A DNA stretch of 64,000 nucleotides. Origin: Thermoanaerobacterales bacterium (GTDB taxonomy: Bacteria; Actinomycetota; Acidimicrobiia; Acidimicrobiales; VFJN01). The notes beneath the pieces were generated by a model, which ran no database searches, was not told the origin of the DNA, and saw nothing but the letters and a program-made list of their open reading frames with translations. Both the position numbers and the translations under genes were made by a program. Shown in pieces: positions 17,091 through 24,515 of the stretch. Position 1 is the stretch's first letter. Each line of letters begins with the position of its first letter. Location: contig PKRH01000002.1 in assembly GCA_017577565.1 (NCBI GenBank), forward strand, positions 1 through 64,000, in the 5' to 3' direction.

Positions 17091-18854
17091 TCAGCCCCGG
17101 ACGTCGGACCAGCGCCGCACCACCTGGACGTCGACGACGAAGCGCACGTCGGTGCCGGGTGCCCACCGGCCCGCCGCCTCGTCCAGGCACGCGGCGACGA
17201 CCCGGGCCACCTCGTCGCCCTGGTCCGCCGGCGCGTGCACGAGCAGCTCGTCGTGCAGGCACAGGACGATGCGGGCGCCGAGCGGCGCCGCCCGGGCCCG
17301 CACGGTCACGGCCCACATCTTGAACAGCTCCGCCGCCGCGCCCTGCACGAGGGCGTTGCGCCCGTAGCGCCCCCGGGCGGCGGCCCGCCGCCGGGCCTCG
17401 CGCTCGTCGAGGCGGCGCTCGTCTCCGGCTCCCAGCCGCACGAGCCGGCCGCCGTAGGTGCGGACGTCCCGGCCCATCCGGCCGGCCTCGTCGCCCGCGG
17501 CCAGGTAGGCCATGGCCACCGGGTAGGCGGCCTCCAGCCGCCGGAGGACCTGGGCCCCCCGCCCGGTGGTCTGCCCGTACATCGCCCCGAGCATCGCCAC
17601 CTTGGCCGTCTCCCGGTCGACCCCGAGGCTGCGGGCCACCGGCGCGTAGAGGTCGTCGGTCGCGCACGCCGCGGCCAGCGCCCGGTCGCCGGAGACGGCG
17701 GCGAGCACGCGGGGCTCGATCTGCCCGAGGTCGGCGCGCACGAACACGTGGCCGGGCTCGGCGACGACCGCGCCCCGCAGCTCGGCCGGGAGGTTGTGCA
17801 GGCCGGCGGTGGCGGTCATCCGGCCGGCGGCGCCGTCGCTGGCCGTCCACTCGCCCCGGAGCCGGCCGTCGGCGCCCAGGTGGCGATCGAGCCAGCCGTA
17901 GCCGTAGGTCGTGGCGACCCGCTCGGCCTTGCGCCAGGCGAGGAGCGCCTCGACGACCGGGTGGCGGTCGCGCAGCGCCTCGAGCCGCCACGCCCGGGTG
18001 TCGGCGACCTCGATGCCGACCCGGCGCAGCAGCGAGCGCACCTGCCCGGGGCTGCGCAGGTCGACCTCGAGCCCGGGCACGTGGCGCAGCACCTCGGCGT
18101 CACGCCGGGCCCGCTGGGCGGCGGCCTCGGCCTCCGAGCGGGCCCGGGGCCCGACGACGGCGGCGATGATCCGCTCGGCCTCGGCCCGGTCGACCGGCAG
18201 GCCGTCGGCGGCCAGCTCGGCGCAGAGCAGCTCGGCCGTCGACTCCGACCGGGCGACCGCCGCGGCCACGGGCCGGTCGAGCTGGCGGAGGCGCTCCTGC
18301 TGGCGCTCGGCCGCGGCCAGCGCGGCCGCCGCCCAGGCGGCCAGCCGGTCGGGCGCGGCCGCCCAACCGCCGTCGACCCAGGTCGCCTTCAGGTGGCCGT
18401 CACGCCGGACCGGCCCGTCGGCGGCGCCGTCGCCCCCGCCGTCCTCGTCGAGGTCGGCGGCCACGCTCCACAGGTCGGGCGGGCCGGTCGGGGCCGCGTC
18501 GAGCGGCAGCCCCTGGGCCCGGGCCCAGACGACGGCCGGGTCGACCCGCCACCCGCCGTGCAGCAGGCGGTCGACCGCCGCCAGGTCCCAGCACGTCGCC
18601 ACCCGCACCCCCGCGGCCACGAGCCGGACGGCCGTGCCGGCGTCCCACCAGACCCAGCGGGGCCGCAGCACCCGCTCCACCTCGTCGACGACCGACGCCG
18701 GGTCGGCGTCGGCCGCCGGCACCGCCAGCCGGCGCCCGGCCGCCGCCATCCCGACCCCGGCGGCGGCGTCGACGGCGAGGGCGACCGGCGCGCCGCGGCG
18801 CACGCCGGCCCGGCGCAGCTCCTCGACGGCCTGCGGCCCGCCGGCGAGCAGCAC
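17091..18854 (-). CDS. Actinobacterial PolA-like 'bifunctional 3'-5' exonuclease/DNA polymerase' (family A)
   Basis: The 587-residue protein has a complete family A polymerase palm and fingers. Motif A is VRADLGQIEPRVLAAVSGD, motif B is RETAKVAMLGAMYGQ and motif C is LCLHDELLVH. There is no 5'-nuclease domain, and the N-terminal part (about 1-200) lacks the DxE metal motif of an active proofreading exonuclease. This matches the second, shorter PolA relative widespread in actinobacteria, presumably used in repair. The start is uncertain: GTG at 18854 was chosen, while another in-frame GTG at 18923 would add 23 residues. It diverges from the gene at 18972. Confidence 0.85.
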   Translation of the reverse strand: MLLAGGPQAVEELRRAGVRRGAPVALAVDAAAGVGMAAAGRRLAVPAADADPASVVDEVERVLRPRWVWWDAGTAVRLVAAGVRVATCWDLAAVDRLLHGGWRVDPAVVWARAQGLPLDAAPTGPPDLWSVAADLDEDGGGDGAADGPVRRDGHLKATWVDGGWAAAPDRLAAWAAAALAAAERQQERLRQLDRPVAAAVARSESTAELLCAELAADGLPVDRAEAERIIAAVVGPRARSEAEAAAQRARRDAEVLRHVPGLEVDLRSPGQVRSLLRRVGIEVADTRAWRLEALRDRHPVVEALLAWRKAERVATTYGYGWLDRHLGADGRLRGEWTASDGAAGRMTATAGLHNLPAELRGAVVAEPGHVFVRADLGQIEPRVLAAVSGDRALAAACATDDLYAPVARSLGVDRETAKVAMLGAMYGQTTGRGAQVLRRLEAAYPVAMAYLAAGDEAGRMGRDVRTYGGRLVRLGAGDERRLDEREARRRAAARGRYGRNALVQGAAAELFKMWAVTVRARAAPLGARIVLCLHDELLVHAPADQGDEVARVVAACLDEAAGRWAPGTDVRFVVDVQVVRRWSDVRG

Positions 18855-18971
18855 GACCGCCGGGCCCTCGGCCGCCGGACCGCCCGTGCCGCCGGGTGAC
18901 AGGGGGTGGCCAGGCCGCCGCACAGGTCGCAGACTAGGAGGCGAGAGGCCCGACGACCCCGGGGGTGCCTC

Positions 18972-19688
18972 ATGACCCGACACGACGGCCCCGTGCCCGA
19001 GCTGGTCCCCCAGCTGTCCCGCGGCAAGCACCGCAACCCGAGGAAGGGCGCCTGCTTCATGGAGCTGGCCTCGTTCCTGGCCGGTGAGCGGTGGAGCGAC
19101 CACCCGGCCTGCACGCACCCCCTGCTCGCCGCGCTCGCCCGGCTGGTCAACGACCACACCTCCGACGCCGGGCGCCGCGAGCTCGCGCCCCTCGTCCCGT
19201 CGGTGATCGGGCTGAACGGCGACGACCCCGCCGTCGACGTGCAGGTCACCCTCCGGGCCGCGACGACGGCGCTGCCGGTCGTCGCCGCCGAGCGGCAGCG
19301 GGTGCTCGCCGTGTCGATCCTGGCCGCCGAGCGCATGCGCGACGACCTCGAGGGCCGGCCCCCGGGGACGCTGAGCCCCGGGAGCCGGTGGGCGCTCGCC
19401 CAGGCGCCGGACGCCGAGCGGTGGGCCCGCAGCTTCACCCGCGAGATCCGCACCAGCCTCAAGGGCTTCCGCCGCTACGCCGCCGCCAACACGCTGCGCC
19501 AGGCGGTCGTCGGGGTGGCCCAGGCCTGCATCCCCGACCCCGACCGCGTGCTGCGCGAGATGCTCACCGCCGCCATCGACGACTGCCGCCGCATCCTCGG
19601 CCACGGCGACCGGGCCGCCGTGGCGGTCGACCCGGCGTCGTGGCGGGCGGCGGTCGAGCTGACCACCACCGGCCGGGCCGCCCGCTAG
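18972..19688 (+). CDS. Conserved actinobacterial protein of unknown function
   Basis: The 238-residue soluble protein carries a striking block SRGKHRNPRKGACFMELAS near residues 14-32, followed by GERWSDHPACTHPLLAALARLVND. I recall similar blocks in uncharacterised proteins of other actinobacteria. The rest is helical, with a basic stretch REIRTSLKGFRRYAAANTLRQA. No enzyme motif was recognised. The ATG at 18972 lies inside the sequence GTGCCTCATG. It is divergent from the PolA-like gene, sharing an about 117-bp upstream region. Confidence 0.75.
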   Translation: MTRHDGPVPELVPQLSRGKHRNPRKGACFMELASFLAGERWSDHPACTHPLLAALARLVNDHTSDAGRRELAPLVPSVIGLNGDDPAVDVQVTLRAATTALPVVAAERQRVLAVSILAAERMRDDLEGRPPGTLSPGSRWALAQAPDAERWARSFTREIRTSLKGFRRYAAANTLRQAVVGVAQACIPDPDRVLREMLTAAIDDCRRILGHGDRAAVAVDPASWRAAVELTTTGRAAR

Positions 19689-19713
19689 GCGCGGCCCGGC
19701 CCGCGGCCGGCCC

Positions 19714-20658
19714 TCAGCCCTCCTCGCGGACCAGCTCGGCCATCTCCGAGATCGTCGAGATCCCGAGCTCGTCGGCGCGCTCCTCGGTCATGGCGATGGC
19801 GTAGGTGTTGTTGAACGGCGCCGGCGGGAGCCACGCGACGCCGTTGGCCTCGTCCGCGGCCTGCAGGGCCTCGTACTGCTCGTCGACGTCGGGGATGGCC
19901 TCGGTGTTGTCGAGGTAGGTCACCCAGCCCGTGCCGAGGTACTCCCAGTACATGTCGATGTCGCCGGAGAGCAGCGCCTCCCGGACGGTCGTGCTGCCGA
20001 CCAGGCCCGTCCGGTCCCGGACGTCCGCCCCGGCCTCCTCCAGCACGAGCATGGTCAGGTGGCCGAGGATGAGCTGCTCGGTGAACTCCTTCGACCCGAC
20101 GGTGAACGACGCGCCGGACAGGTCGACGTCCTCGACCAGGTCCGAGTTCTCGTCGAGCCAGGCCCGGGCGACGTCCTCCGGGTCCTCGCCCTCGACGTCG
20201 ACCTGGGCGTTCAGCTCGACCATCGTCTCGTCGTCGAGCACCTCGGAGATGGGGGCGAACAGCTCCTCGAGCTCGGGGTTGGCCTCCAGCACGTCGGCAC
20301 GCACGGTGAGCGAGCCGTTGAACGGCGGGAAGAAGCCCTCGTCGTCCTCCAGGACGGTCAGCCCCAGGGCGCCGACCCGCCCGTCGGTGGCGAAGATCGA
20401 GCCGAACGTGCAGTTCCCGGCGTCGACCTCGCTGTAGACCAGGGCGTCCTCGTCGAGGGCGGTGACGGCGTCGGCCGGGAACTCGAAGTCGTAGGCCTCC
20501 TCCAGCCCGGGGAGCCCGTCGGGGCGGGTGGCGAACTCGCCGCCGACGCAGATCGACACGTCGGCGGCGTCGCCGCCGCCGTCGCCGCAGCCGGCCGCGA
20601 GCAGCGCCGCCGCGGACAGCGCCGCGAGGCCGCTCGTCAGTCTGCGCGTGGTGTGCAT
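19714..20658 (-). CDS. Osmoprotectant (glycine betaine/choline-type) ABC transporter binding lipoprotein with swapped lobes
   Basis: The 314-residue protein has a lipoprotein signal with lipobox LAAGC (Cys24). In the ProX/OpuCC family the chain normally begins with the segment FTVGSKxFTEQLILG and later reaches FAxRxDGLPGL. Here the order is reversed: residues about 36-175 hold EFATRPDGLPGL, FATDGRVGALGLTVLEDDEGFFPPFN and ELNAQVDVEGEDPEDVA. Residues about 185-310 hold FTVGSKEFTEQLILG, GDIDMYWEYLGTGW and WLPPAPFNNTYAIAM. The protein is thus a circular permutation of the usual order. All ligand-lobe blocks are present, so it should still fold and bind. It is the last gene of a four-gene transporter operon. 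Confidence 0.88.
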   Translation of the reverse strand: MHTTRRLTSGLAALSAAALLAAGCGDGGGDAADVSICVGGEFATRPDGLPGLEEAYDFEFPADAVTALDEDALVYSEVDAGNCTFGSIFATDGRVGALGLTVLEDDEGFFPPFNGSLTVRADVLEANPELEELFAPISEVLDDETMVELNAQVDVEGEDPEDVARAWLDENSDLVEDVDLSGASFTVGSKEFTEQLILGHLTMLVLEEAGADVRDRTGLVGSTTVREALLSGDIDMYWEYLGTGWVTYLDNTEAIPDVDEQYEALQAADEANGVAWLPPAPFNNTYAIAMTEERADELGISTISEMAELVREEG

Positions 20659-20704
20659 GTGGTCTCTTCCTCCTGGTCGCGGCCGTGGCGGCGGGGCGGG
20701 ACGC

Positions 20705-21517
20705 TCAGGTCCCCTTCGGTCGGAGGAGGTCCTCGACGATCCCCGCGATCCAGTCCAGGGCGAGCGCGACGACCGCGGTCAGGACGCTGCCGGTGACGAG
20801 GACCGGCGTCCGGTCGTGGATGTTGCCCTGGTTGATGATCCAGCCCAGGCCGCCGGCGCCGATGAACGTCGCCAGCGCGGCGGTCCCGACGTTGATGACC
20901 AGCGCCGTGCGGATGCCCGCGAGCATGACGGGCACGGCGAGCGGCAGCTCGATGCGCAGCAGCACCTGGCGCGCGGTCATCCCCATGCCCCGACCGGCCT
21001 CGATGAGCGACCGGTCGACCTGGTCGAGCCCGACCATCGTGTTCCGCAGGACCGGCAGCACGGCGTACAGCACGAGCGCCGTGATCGCCTGCTCGAAGCC
21101 GATCCCGACGACGACGGCGAGCAGCACGAGGATGCCGATCGACGGGATCGACTGGCCGACGTTCGCGACCGCGAGGACCGCGGGCGCGAGCCGGCGGGTG
21201 GCCGGGCGCGTGACCAGCATCCCCAGCGGGACGGCGATGACGATCACGAAGAACGTCGACACCGCGGTGAGCTCGAGGTGCTCGAGGACGCGCTGGCGGA
21301 TCATGGGGGCGTTGAGCGCCGCCTCCTCGATGCGGTCGAGGTCCTGCCCCTGGACGTAGACGTAGAGCGCAGCGCAGACGCCGGCGAGCACGACCGGCGT
21401 GCCGACCCACCGCCACAGCGGGGACGGGCCGCCCAGCTCCTCGACGAGCTCCTCGGCGGCGAGGGCGTCGCCGGCGCCGGCGACGTCGCCGCCGCGGTCG
21501 ACGGTGGGGGCGGTCAC
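20705..21517 (-). CDS. Osmoprotectant ABC transporter permease (downstream)
   Basis: The 270-residue membrane protein has BPD-type permease features: about six hydrophobic segments and the EAA loop EAGRGMGMTARQVLLRIELPLAVPVMLAG. The GAGGLGWIINQGN stretch is typical of OpuCD/ProW-type permeases. An N-terminal tail of about 35 residues rich in Ala/Glu/Asp precedes the first helix. Its GTG follows the ATPase stop directly (TGA then GTG with no gap), showing translational coupling. It would form the membrane channel with the partner permease. Confidence 0.9.
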   Translation of the reverse strand: MTAPTVDRGGDVAGAGDALAAEELVEELGGPSPLWRWVGTPVVLAGVCAALYVYVQGQDLDRIEEAALNAPMIRQRVLEHLELTAVSTFFVIVIAVPLGMLVTRPATRRLAPAVLAVANVGQSIPSIGILVLLAVVVGIGFEQAITALVLYAVLPVLRNTMVGLDQVDRSLIEAGRGMGMTARQVLLRIELPLAVPVMLAGIRTALVINVGTAALATFIGAGGLGWIINQGNIHDRTPVLVTGSVLTAVVALALDWIAGIVEDLLRPKGT

Positions 21518-22729
21518 TCAGCCCACCTCCCCGACGGCGTCGCCGGGGGCGGCCTCCGCCTCGGCGACGGCCCGGTCGCGTCGGCGGACGTCGCTGCGCA
21601 TCTCGTCGATGGCGCTCGTGACCGTGCCCAGGTCGACCACGCCCTGGTAGCGGCCGCGCCGGTCGACGACGATGGCGCAGCCGACGGTCGAGGTGACCAT
21701 CTCGTCGAGGGCGTCGTGCAGGGTGGCGTGGGGCTCGACGACCGCCGTGGCGGGGAGGCCGACCCGGTGCAGGGGCTCGCGCTCACGGGCGAGGTCCCGG
21801 GCGGTGACCCACCGCAGGGGGCGGTCCTCCTCGTCGAGCAGCAGCAGCGAGCCCTGCTCGCTCTCGGCCAGCAGGCGGCGCAGGCGGGCGCGGTCCTCGT
21901 GCACCGAGGCGGCCGGCCAGTGGTCGAGCGGCACCTCGCGCACCCGGGTCAGGTTGAGCCGCTTGAGCGCCGCGCCCGCGCCGATGAAGTCCTCGACGAA
22001 GCCGTCGGCCGGGGCGGTGAGGATGGCCTCGGGCGTGTCGTACTGGGCGATGTGCGACTGCTCGCGCAGGATGGCGATCCGGTCGCCCATCTTGATGGCC
22101 TCGTCGATGTCGTGGGTGACGAAGACGATCGTCTTGCGCACGTCGGCCTGGATGCGCAGGAACTCGTTCTGCAGGCGGTCCCGGGTGATCGGATCGATCG
22201 CCCCGAACGGCTCGTCCATGAGCATGACCGGCGGGTCGGCCCCGAGCGCCCGGGCGACGCCGACGCGCTGGCGCTGTCCACCGGAGAGCTCCTTCGGGTA
22301 GCGGTCGCGGTACTCGGCGGGGTCGAGGCCGACCAGCTCGAGGAGCTCGTCGACCCGGGCGGCGATGCGCTGCTTCTCCCAGTGCAGCAGCTTCGGGACC
22401 ATGCCGACGTTCTCGGCCACGGTCATGTGGGGGAACAGGCCGATCTGCTGGATGACGTAGCCGATGTGGCGCCGCAGCTCGTCGGCGTCGGCCCGGGTCA
22501 CGTCCTCGCCGCCGATGAGGACCCGGCCGGACGTCGGCTCGATGAGCCGGTTGATCATCTTGAGCACCGTCGTCTTGCCGCAGCCGGACGGCCCGACGAG
22601 CACGACGATCTCCCCCTTGGGGATGTCGAGCGTGATCCCGTCGACCGCGGGCACGGCCTGGCCCGGGTAGCGCTTGGTCAGCGACTCCAGCCGGATCATC
22701 GGCTCGGGCGAGCGCGAGGCGTCGGTCAT
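21518..22729 (-). CDS. Osmoprotectant ABC transporter ATPase with C-terminal CBS domains
   Basis: The 403-residue ATPase shows Walker A GPSGCGKTT, the Q-loop region GYVIQQIGLFPHMTV, signature LSGGQRQRV, Walker B VMLMDEPFGAIDP and the H-loop FVTHDIDEA. After about residue 270 it continues into a CBS-type module (SLLLLDEEDRPLRWVTARDL; GCAIVVDRRGRYQGVVDLGTV). In OpuA/OpuC transporters CBS domains sense ionic strength, suggesting osmotic gating here. The ATG overlaps the upstream permease stop as ATGA. Gene order permease-ATPase-permease-binding protein is unusual only in having the ATPase second. Confidence 0.93.
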   Translation of the reverse strand: MTDASRSPEPMIRLESLTKRYPGQAVPAVDGITLDIPKGEIVVLVGPSGCGKTTVLKMINRLIEPTSGRVLIGGEDVTRADADELRRHIGYVIQQIGLFPHMTVAENVGMVPKLLHWEKQRIAARVDELLELVGLDPAEYRDRYPKELSGGQRQRVGVARALGADPPVMLMDEPFGAIDPITRDRLQNEFLRIQADVRKTIVFVTHDIDEAIKMGDRIAILREQSHIAQYDTPEAILTAPADGFVEDFIGAGAALKRLNLTRVREVPLDHWPAASVHEDRARLRRLLAESEQGSLLLLDEEDRPLRWVTARDLAREREPLHRVGLPATAVVEPHATLHDALDEMVTSTVGCAIVVDRRGRYQGVVDLGTVTSAIDEMRSDVRRRDRAVAEAEAAPGDAVGEVG

Positions 22730-23391
22730 CGGAGCCCCTTCGAGGTCGTCAGGCGGGCGATCACCTGGAAGAGGAGGTCGAACAGCAGGGCCAGGAGGGC
22801 GACGCTGACGGTGCCCGAGAAGGCCAGGTTGAACCCCCGCTGCGTGCCGGTGGCTCGCAGGCCCTGGAAGATCGGGCCGCCGAGCCCTGGGCCGTTGACG
22901 ATGGCGGCGATGGCGGCGATGCCGACCGTGAGCTGCGTCGAGACCCGGATGCCGGTGACGACGACCGGCCAGGCGAGCGGCAGCTCGATGCGGGCCAGGC
23001 GCTGGCCGCGCGACAGGCCCATGCCCACCGCGGACTCTGTGACCGCCGGGTCGACCGAGCGCAGGCCCGTGATCGTGTTCCGCACGATCGGCAGCAGCGC
23101 GTACATGACCAGCGCCACGATCGCCGGGCGGGAGCCGAGGCCGAAGATCGGGATGAACAGGCCGAACAGCGCGAACGACGGGATGGTGAGGAACGTGCCG
23201 GTGACGGTGAGCACGACCTTGGCCGCCGGCGGCCGCCGATAGGTGAGGACCCCGAGGCCGACGCCGATGACGGTCGCGATCAGGATGGCGGTGACGACGA
23301 TCTGCGCGTGGTCGATCGCCAGGTCGAGGTACGACCGCCACTCGTCTCTCAGGTACTCGGGGACGTTGCCCAGGTAGTCGAAGAAGTCCAT
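22726..23391 (-). CDS. Osmoprotectant ABC transporter permease (first gene of operon)
   Basis: The 221-residue permease is shorter than its partner and lacks the N-terminal tail. It has TVIGVGLGVLTYRRP, the GMGLSRGQRLARIELPLAWPVVVTGI EAA loop and GPGLGGPIFQGL. Five to six membrane helices are visible. It is the promoter-proximal gene of the four-gene operon and is coupled to the ATPase by a 4-nt ATGA overlap. It is divergent from the glutaminase gene; the 88-bp gap must hold both promoters. Confidence 0.9.
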   Translation of the reverse strand: MDFFDYLGNVPEYLRDEWRSYLDLAIDHAQIVVTAILIATVIGVGLGVLTYRRPPAAKVVLTVTGTFLTIPSFALFGLFIPIFGLGSRPAIVALVMYALLPIVRNTITGLRSVDPAVTESAVGMGLSRGQRLARIELPLAWPVVVTGIRVSTQLTVGIAAIAAIVNGPGLGGPIFQGLRATGTQRGFNLAFSGTVSVALLALLFDLLFQVIARLTTSKGLR

Positions 23392-23479
23392 CGCCGCCCG
23401 GTCCCCCTACCCCCGCCGGCGCGACACGATGCGTGGCGGGCACCGACCGCCCCGTACCCTCGCCCCCGAGGAGGCACCG

Positions 23480-24487
23480 ATGACGACCTCGGAGATCCGG
23501 CGCCAGATCGACGCCCGCCTGGAGGACCTGCACCGCCGGCACCGGGAGCTTCCGCCGGACCGGGAGGTGCGCTGCTACACGCCGGGCCGCGGCTACCACG
23601 CGCCGGACGGCGAGGAGATCCGGCACTTCGGCCTCGCCCTGGCCAGCCTCGAGGGCGACAACCACGGCGTCGGCGACGCCGAGGTCCCGTTCGCCATGCA
23701 GTCGATCTCGAAGGTGTTCACCTACGCGCTGGCGCTGGCCGACCACGGCCGCGAGCACGTCCTGTCCCGGGTCGGCGTCGAGCCGAGCGGCGACTCGTTC
23801 CGGTCGATCGTGTTCGACGAGCGGGCCCGTCGCCCCTACAACCCCATGGTCAACGCCGGTGCGCTGGTCACGGTCGACCTCGTCGAGGGCGACGACCTGG
23901 CGACCAAGCGGGCCCGCATCCTCGAGCTGATGCAGGTGGCGGCCGGTGAGCCGCTGGAGGTCGACGAGGACGTCTTCCAGCAGGAGATCCGCACCGACGA
24001 CCGCAACCGGGCGATCGTCTACCTGCTGCGCAGCGAGGGGATGATCGACGGCGACCCCGAGGAGGTGCTCGCCCTCTACCTGCAGCAGTGCTCGGTGACG
24101 GTGACCTGCCGCACGCTGGCGACGATGGCGGCGACACTGGCCAACGGCGGCGTCAACCCGGTGACGGGCGACGCCGCGTTCCCCCGGCGCTACGCCCGCG
24201 ACGTGCTGACCGTCATGTACACGTGCGGGATGTACGACTTCGCGGGCCAGTGGGCCTTCGAGGTCGGCGTCCCCGCCAAGAGCGGCATCAGCGGCGGTCT
24301 GCTCGTCCCCATCCCGGGCAAGCTCGGGATCGGGGTCTACTCCCCCGGGCTCGACGAGCACGGCAACAGCATCCGGGGCGTGGACGTGTGCCGGGAGATC
24401 TCGGTCCGCCTCGGGCTGCACGTGTTCGCCACCGAGGAGGAGGACGCGCTGCTCGGCCTGCGGTCCCCGGCCGCCCACCTGGACTGA
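23480..24487 (+). CDS. glsA: Glutaminase (serine-dependent beta-lactamase fold)
   Basis: The 335-residue enzyme hydrolyses glutamine to glutamate and ammonia. The catalytic Ser-x-x-Lys is Ser75-Ile-Ser-Lys78 in FAMQSISKVF. Other family blocks are YNPMVNAGALV, DDRNRAIVYLLRSEGM, the LYLQQCSVTVTCRTLATMAATLANGGVNP segment (in parts) and VPAKSGISGGLLVPIPG. The ATG has a strong GAGGAGG 6 nt upstream and TACCCT further up. It converges on the asnB-like gene whose own glutaminase cysteine is missing, so a functional link through free ammonia is conceivable. Confidence 0.95.
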   Translation: MTTSEIRRQIDARLEDLHRRHRELPPDREVRCYTPGRGYHAPDGEEIRHFGLALASLEGDNHGVGDAEVPFAMQSISKVFTYALALADHGREHVLSRVGVEPSGDSFRSIVFDERARRPYNPMVNAGALVTVDLVEGDDLATKRARILELMQVAAGEPLEVDEDVFQQEIRTDDRNRAIVYLLRSEGMIDGDPEEVLALYLQQCSVTVTCRTLATMAATLANGGVNPVTGDAAFPRRYARDVLTVMYTCGMYDFAGQWAFEVGVPAKSGISGGLLVPIPGKLGIGVYSPGLDEHGNSIRGVDVCREISVRLGLHVFATEEEDALLGLRSPAAHLD

Positions 24488-24515
24488 CCGCTGCGGGGCG
24501 GCGGCGCCGACCCGC

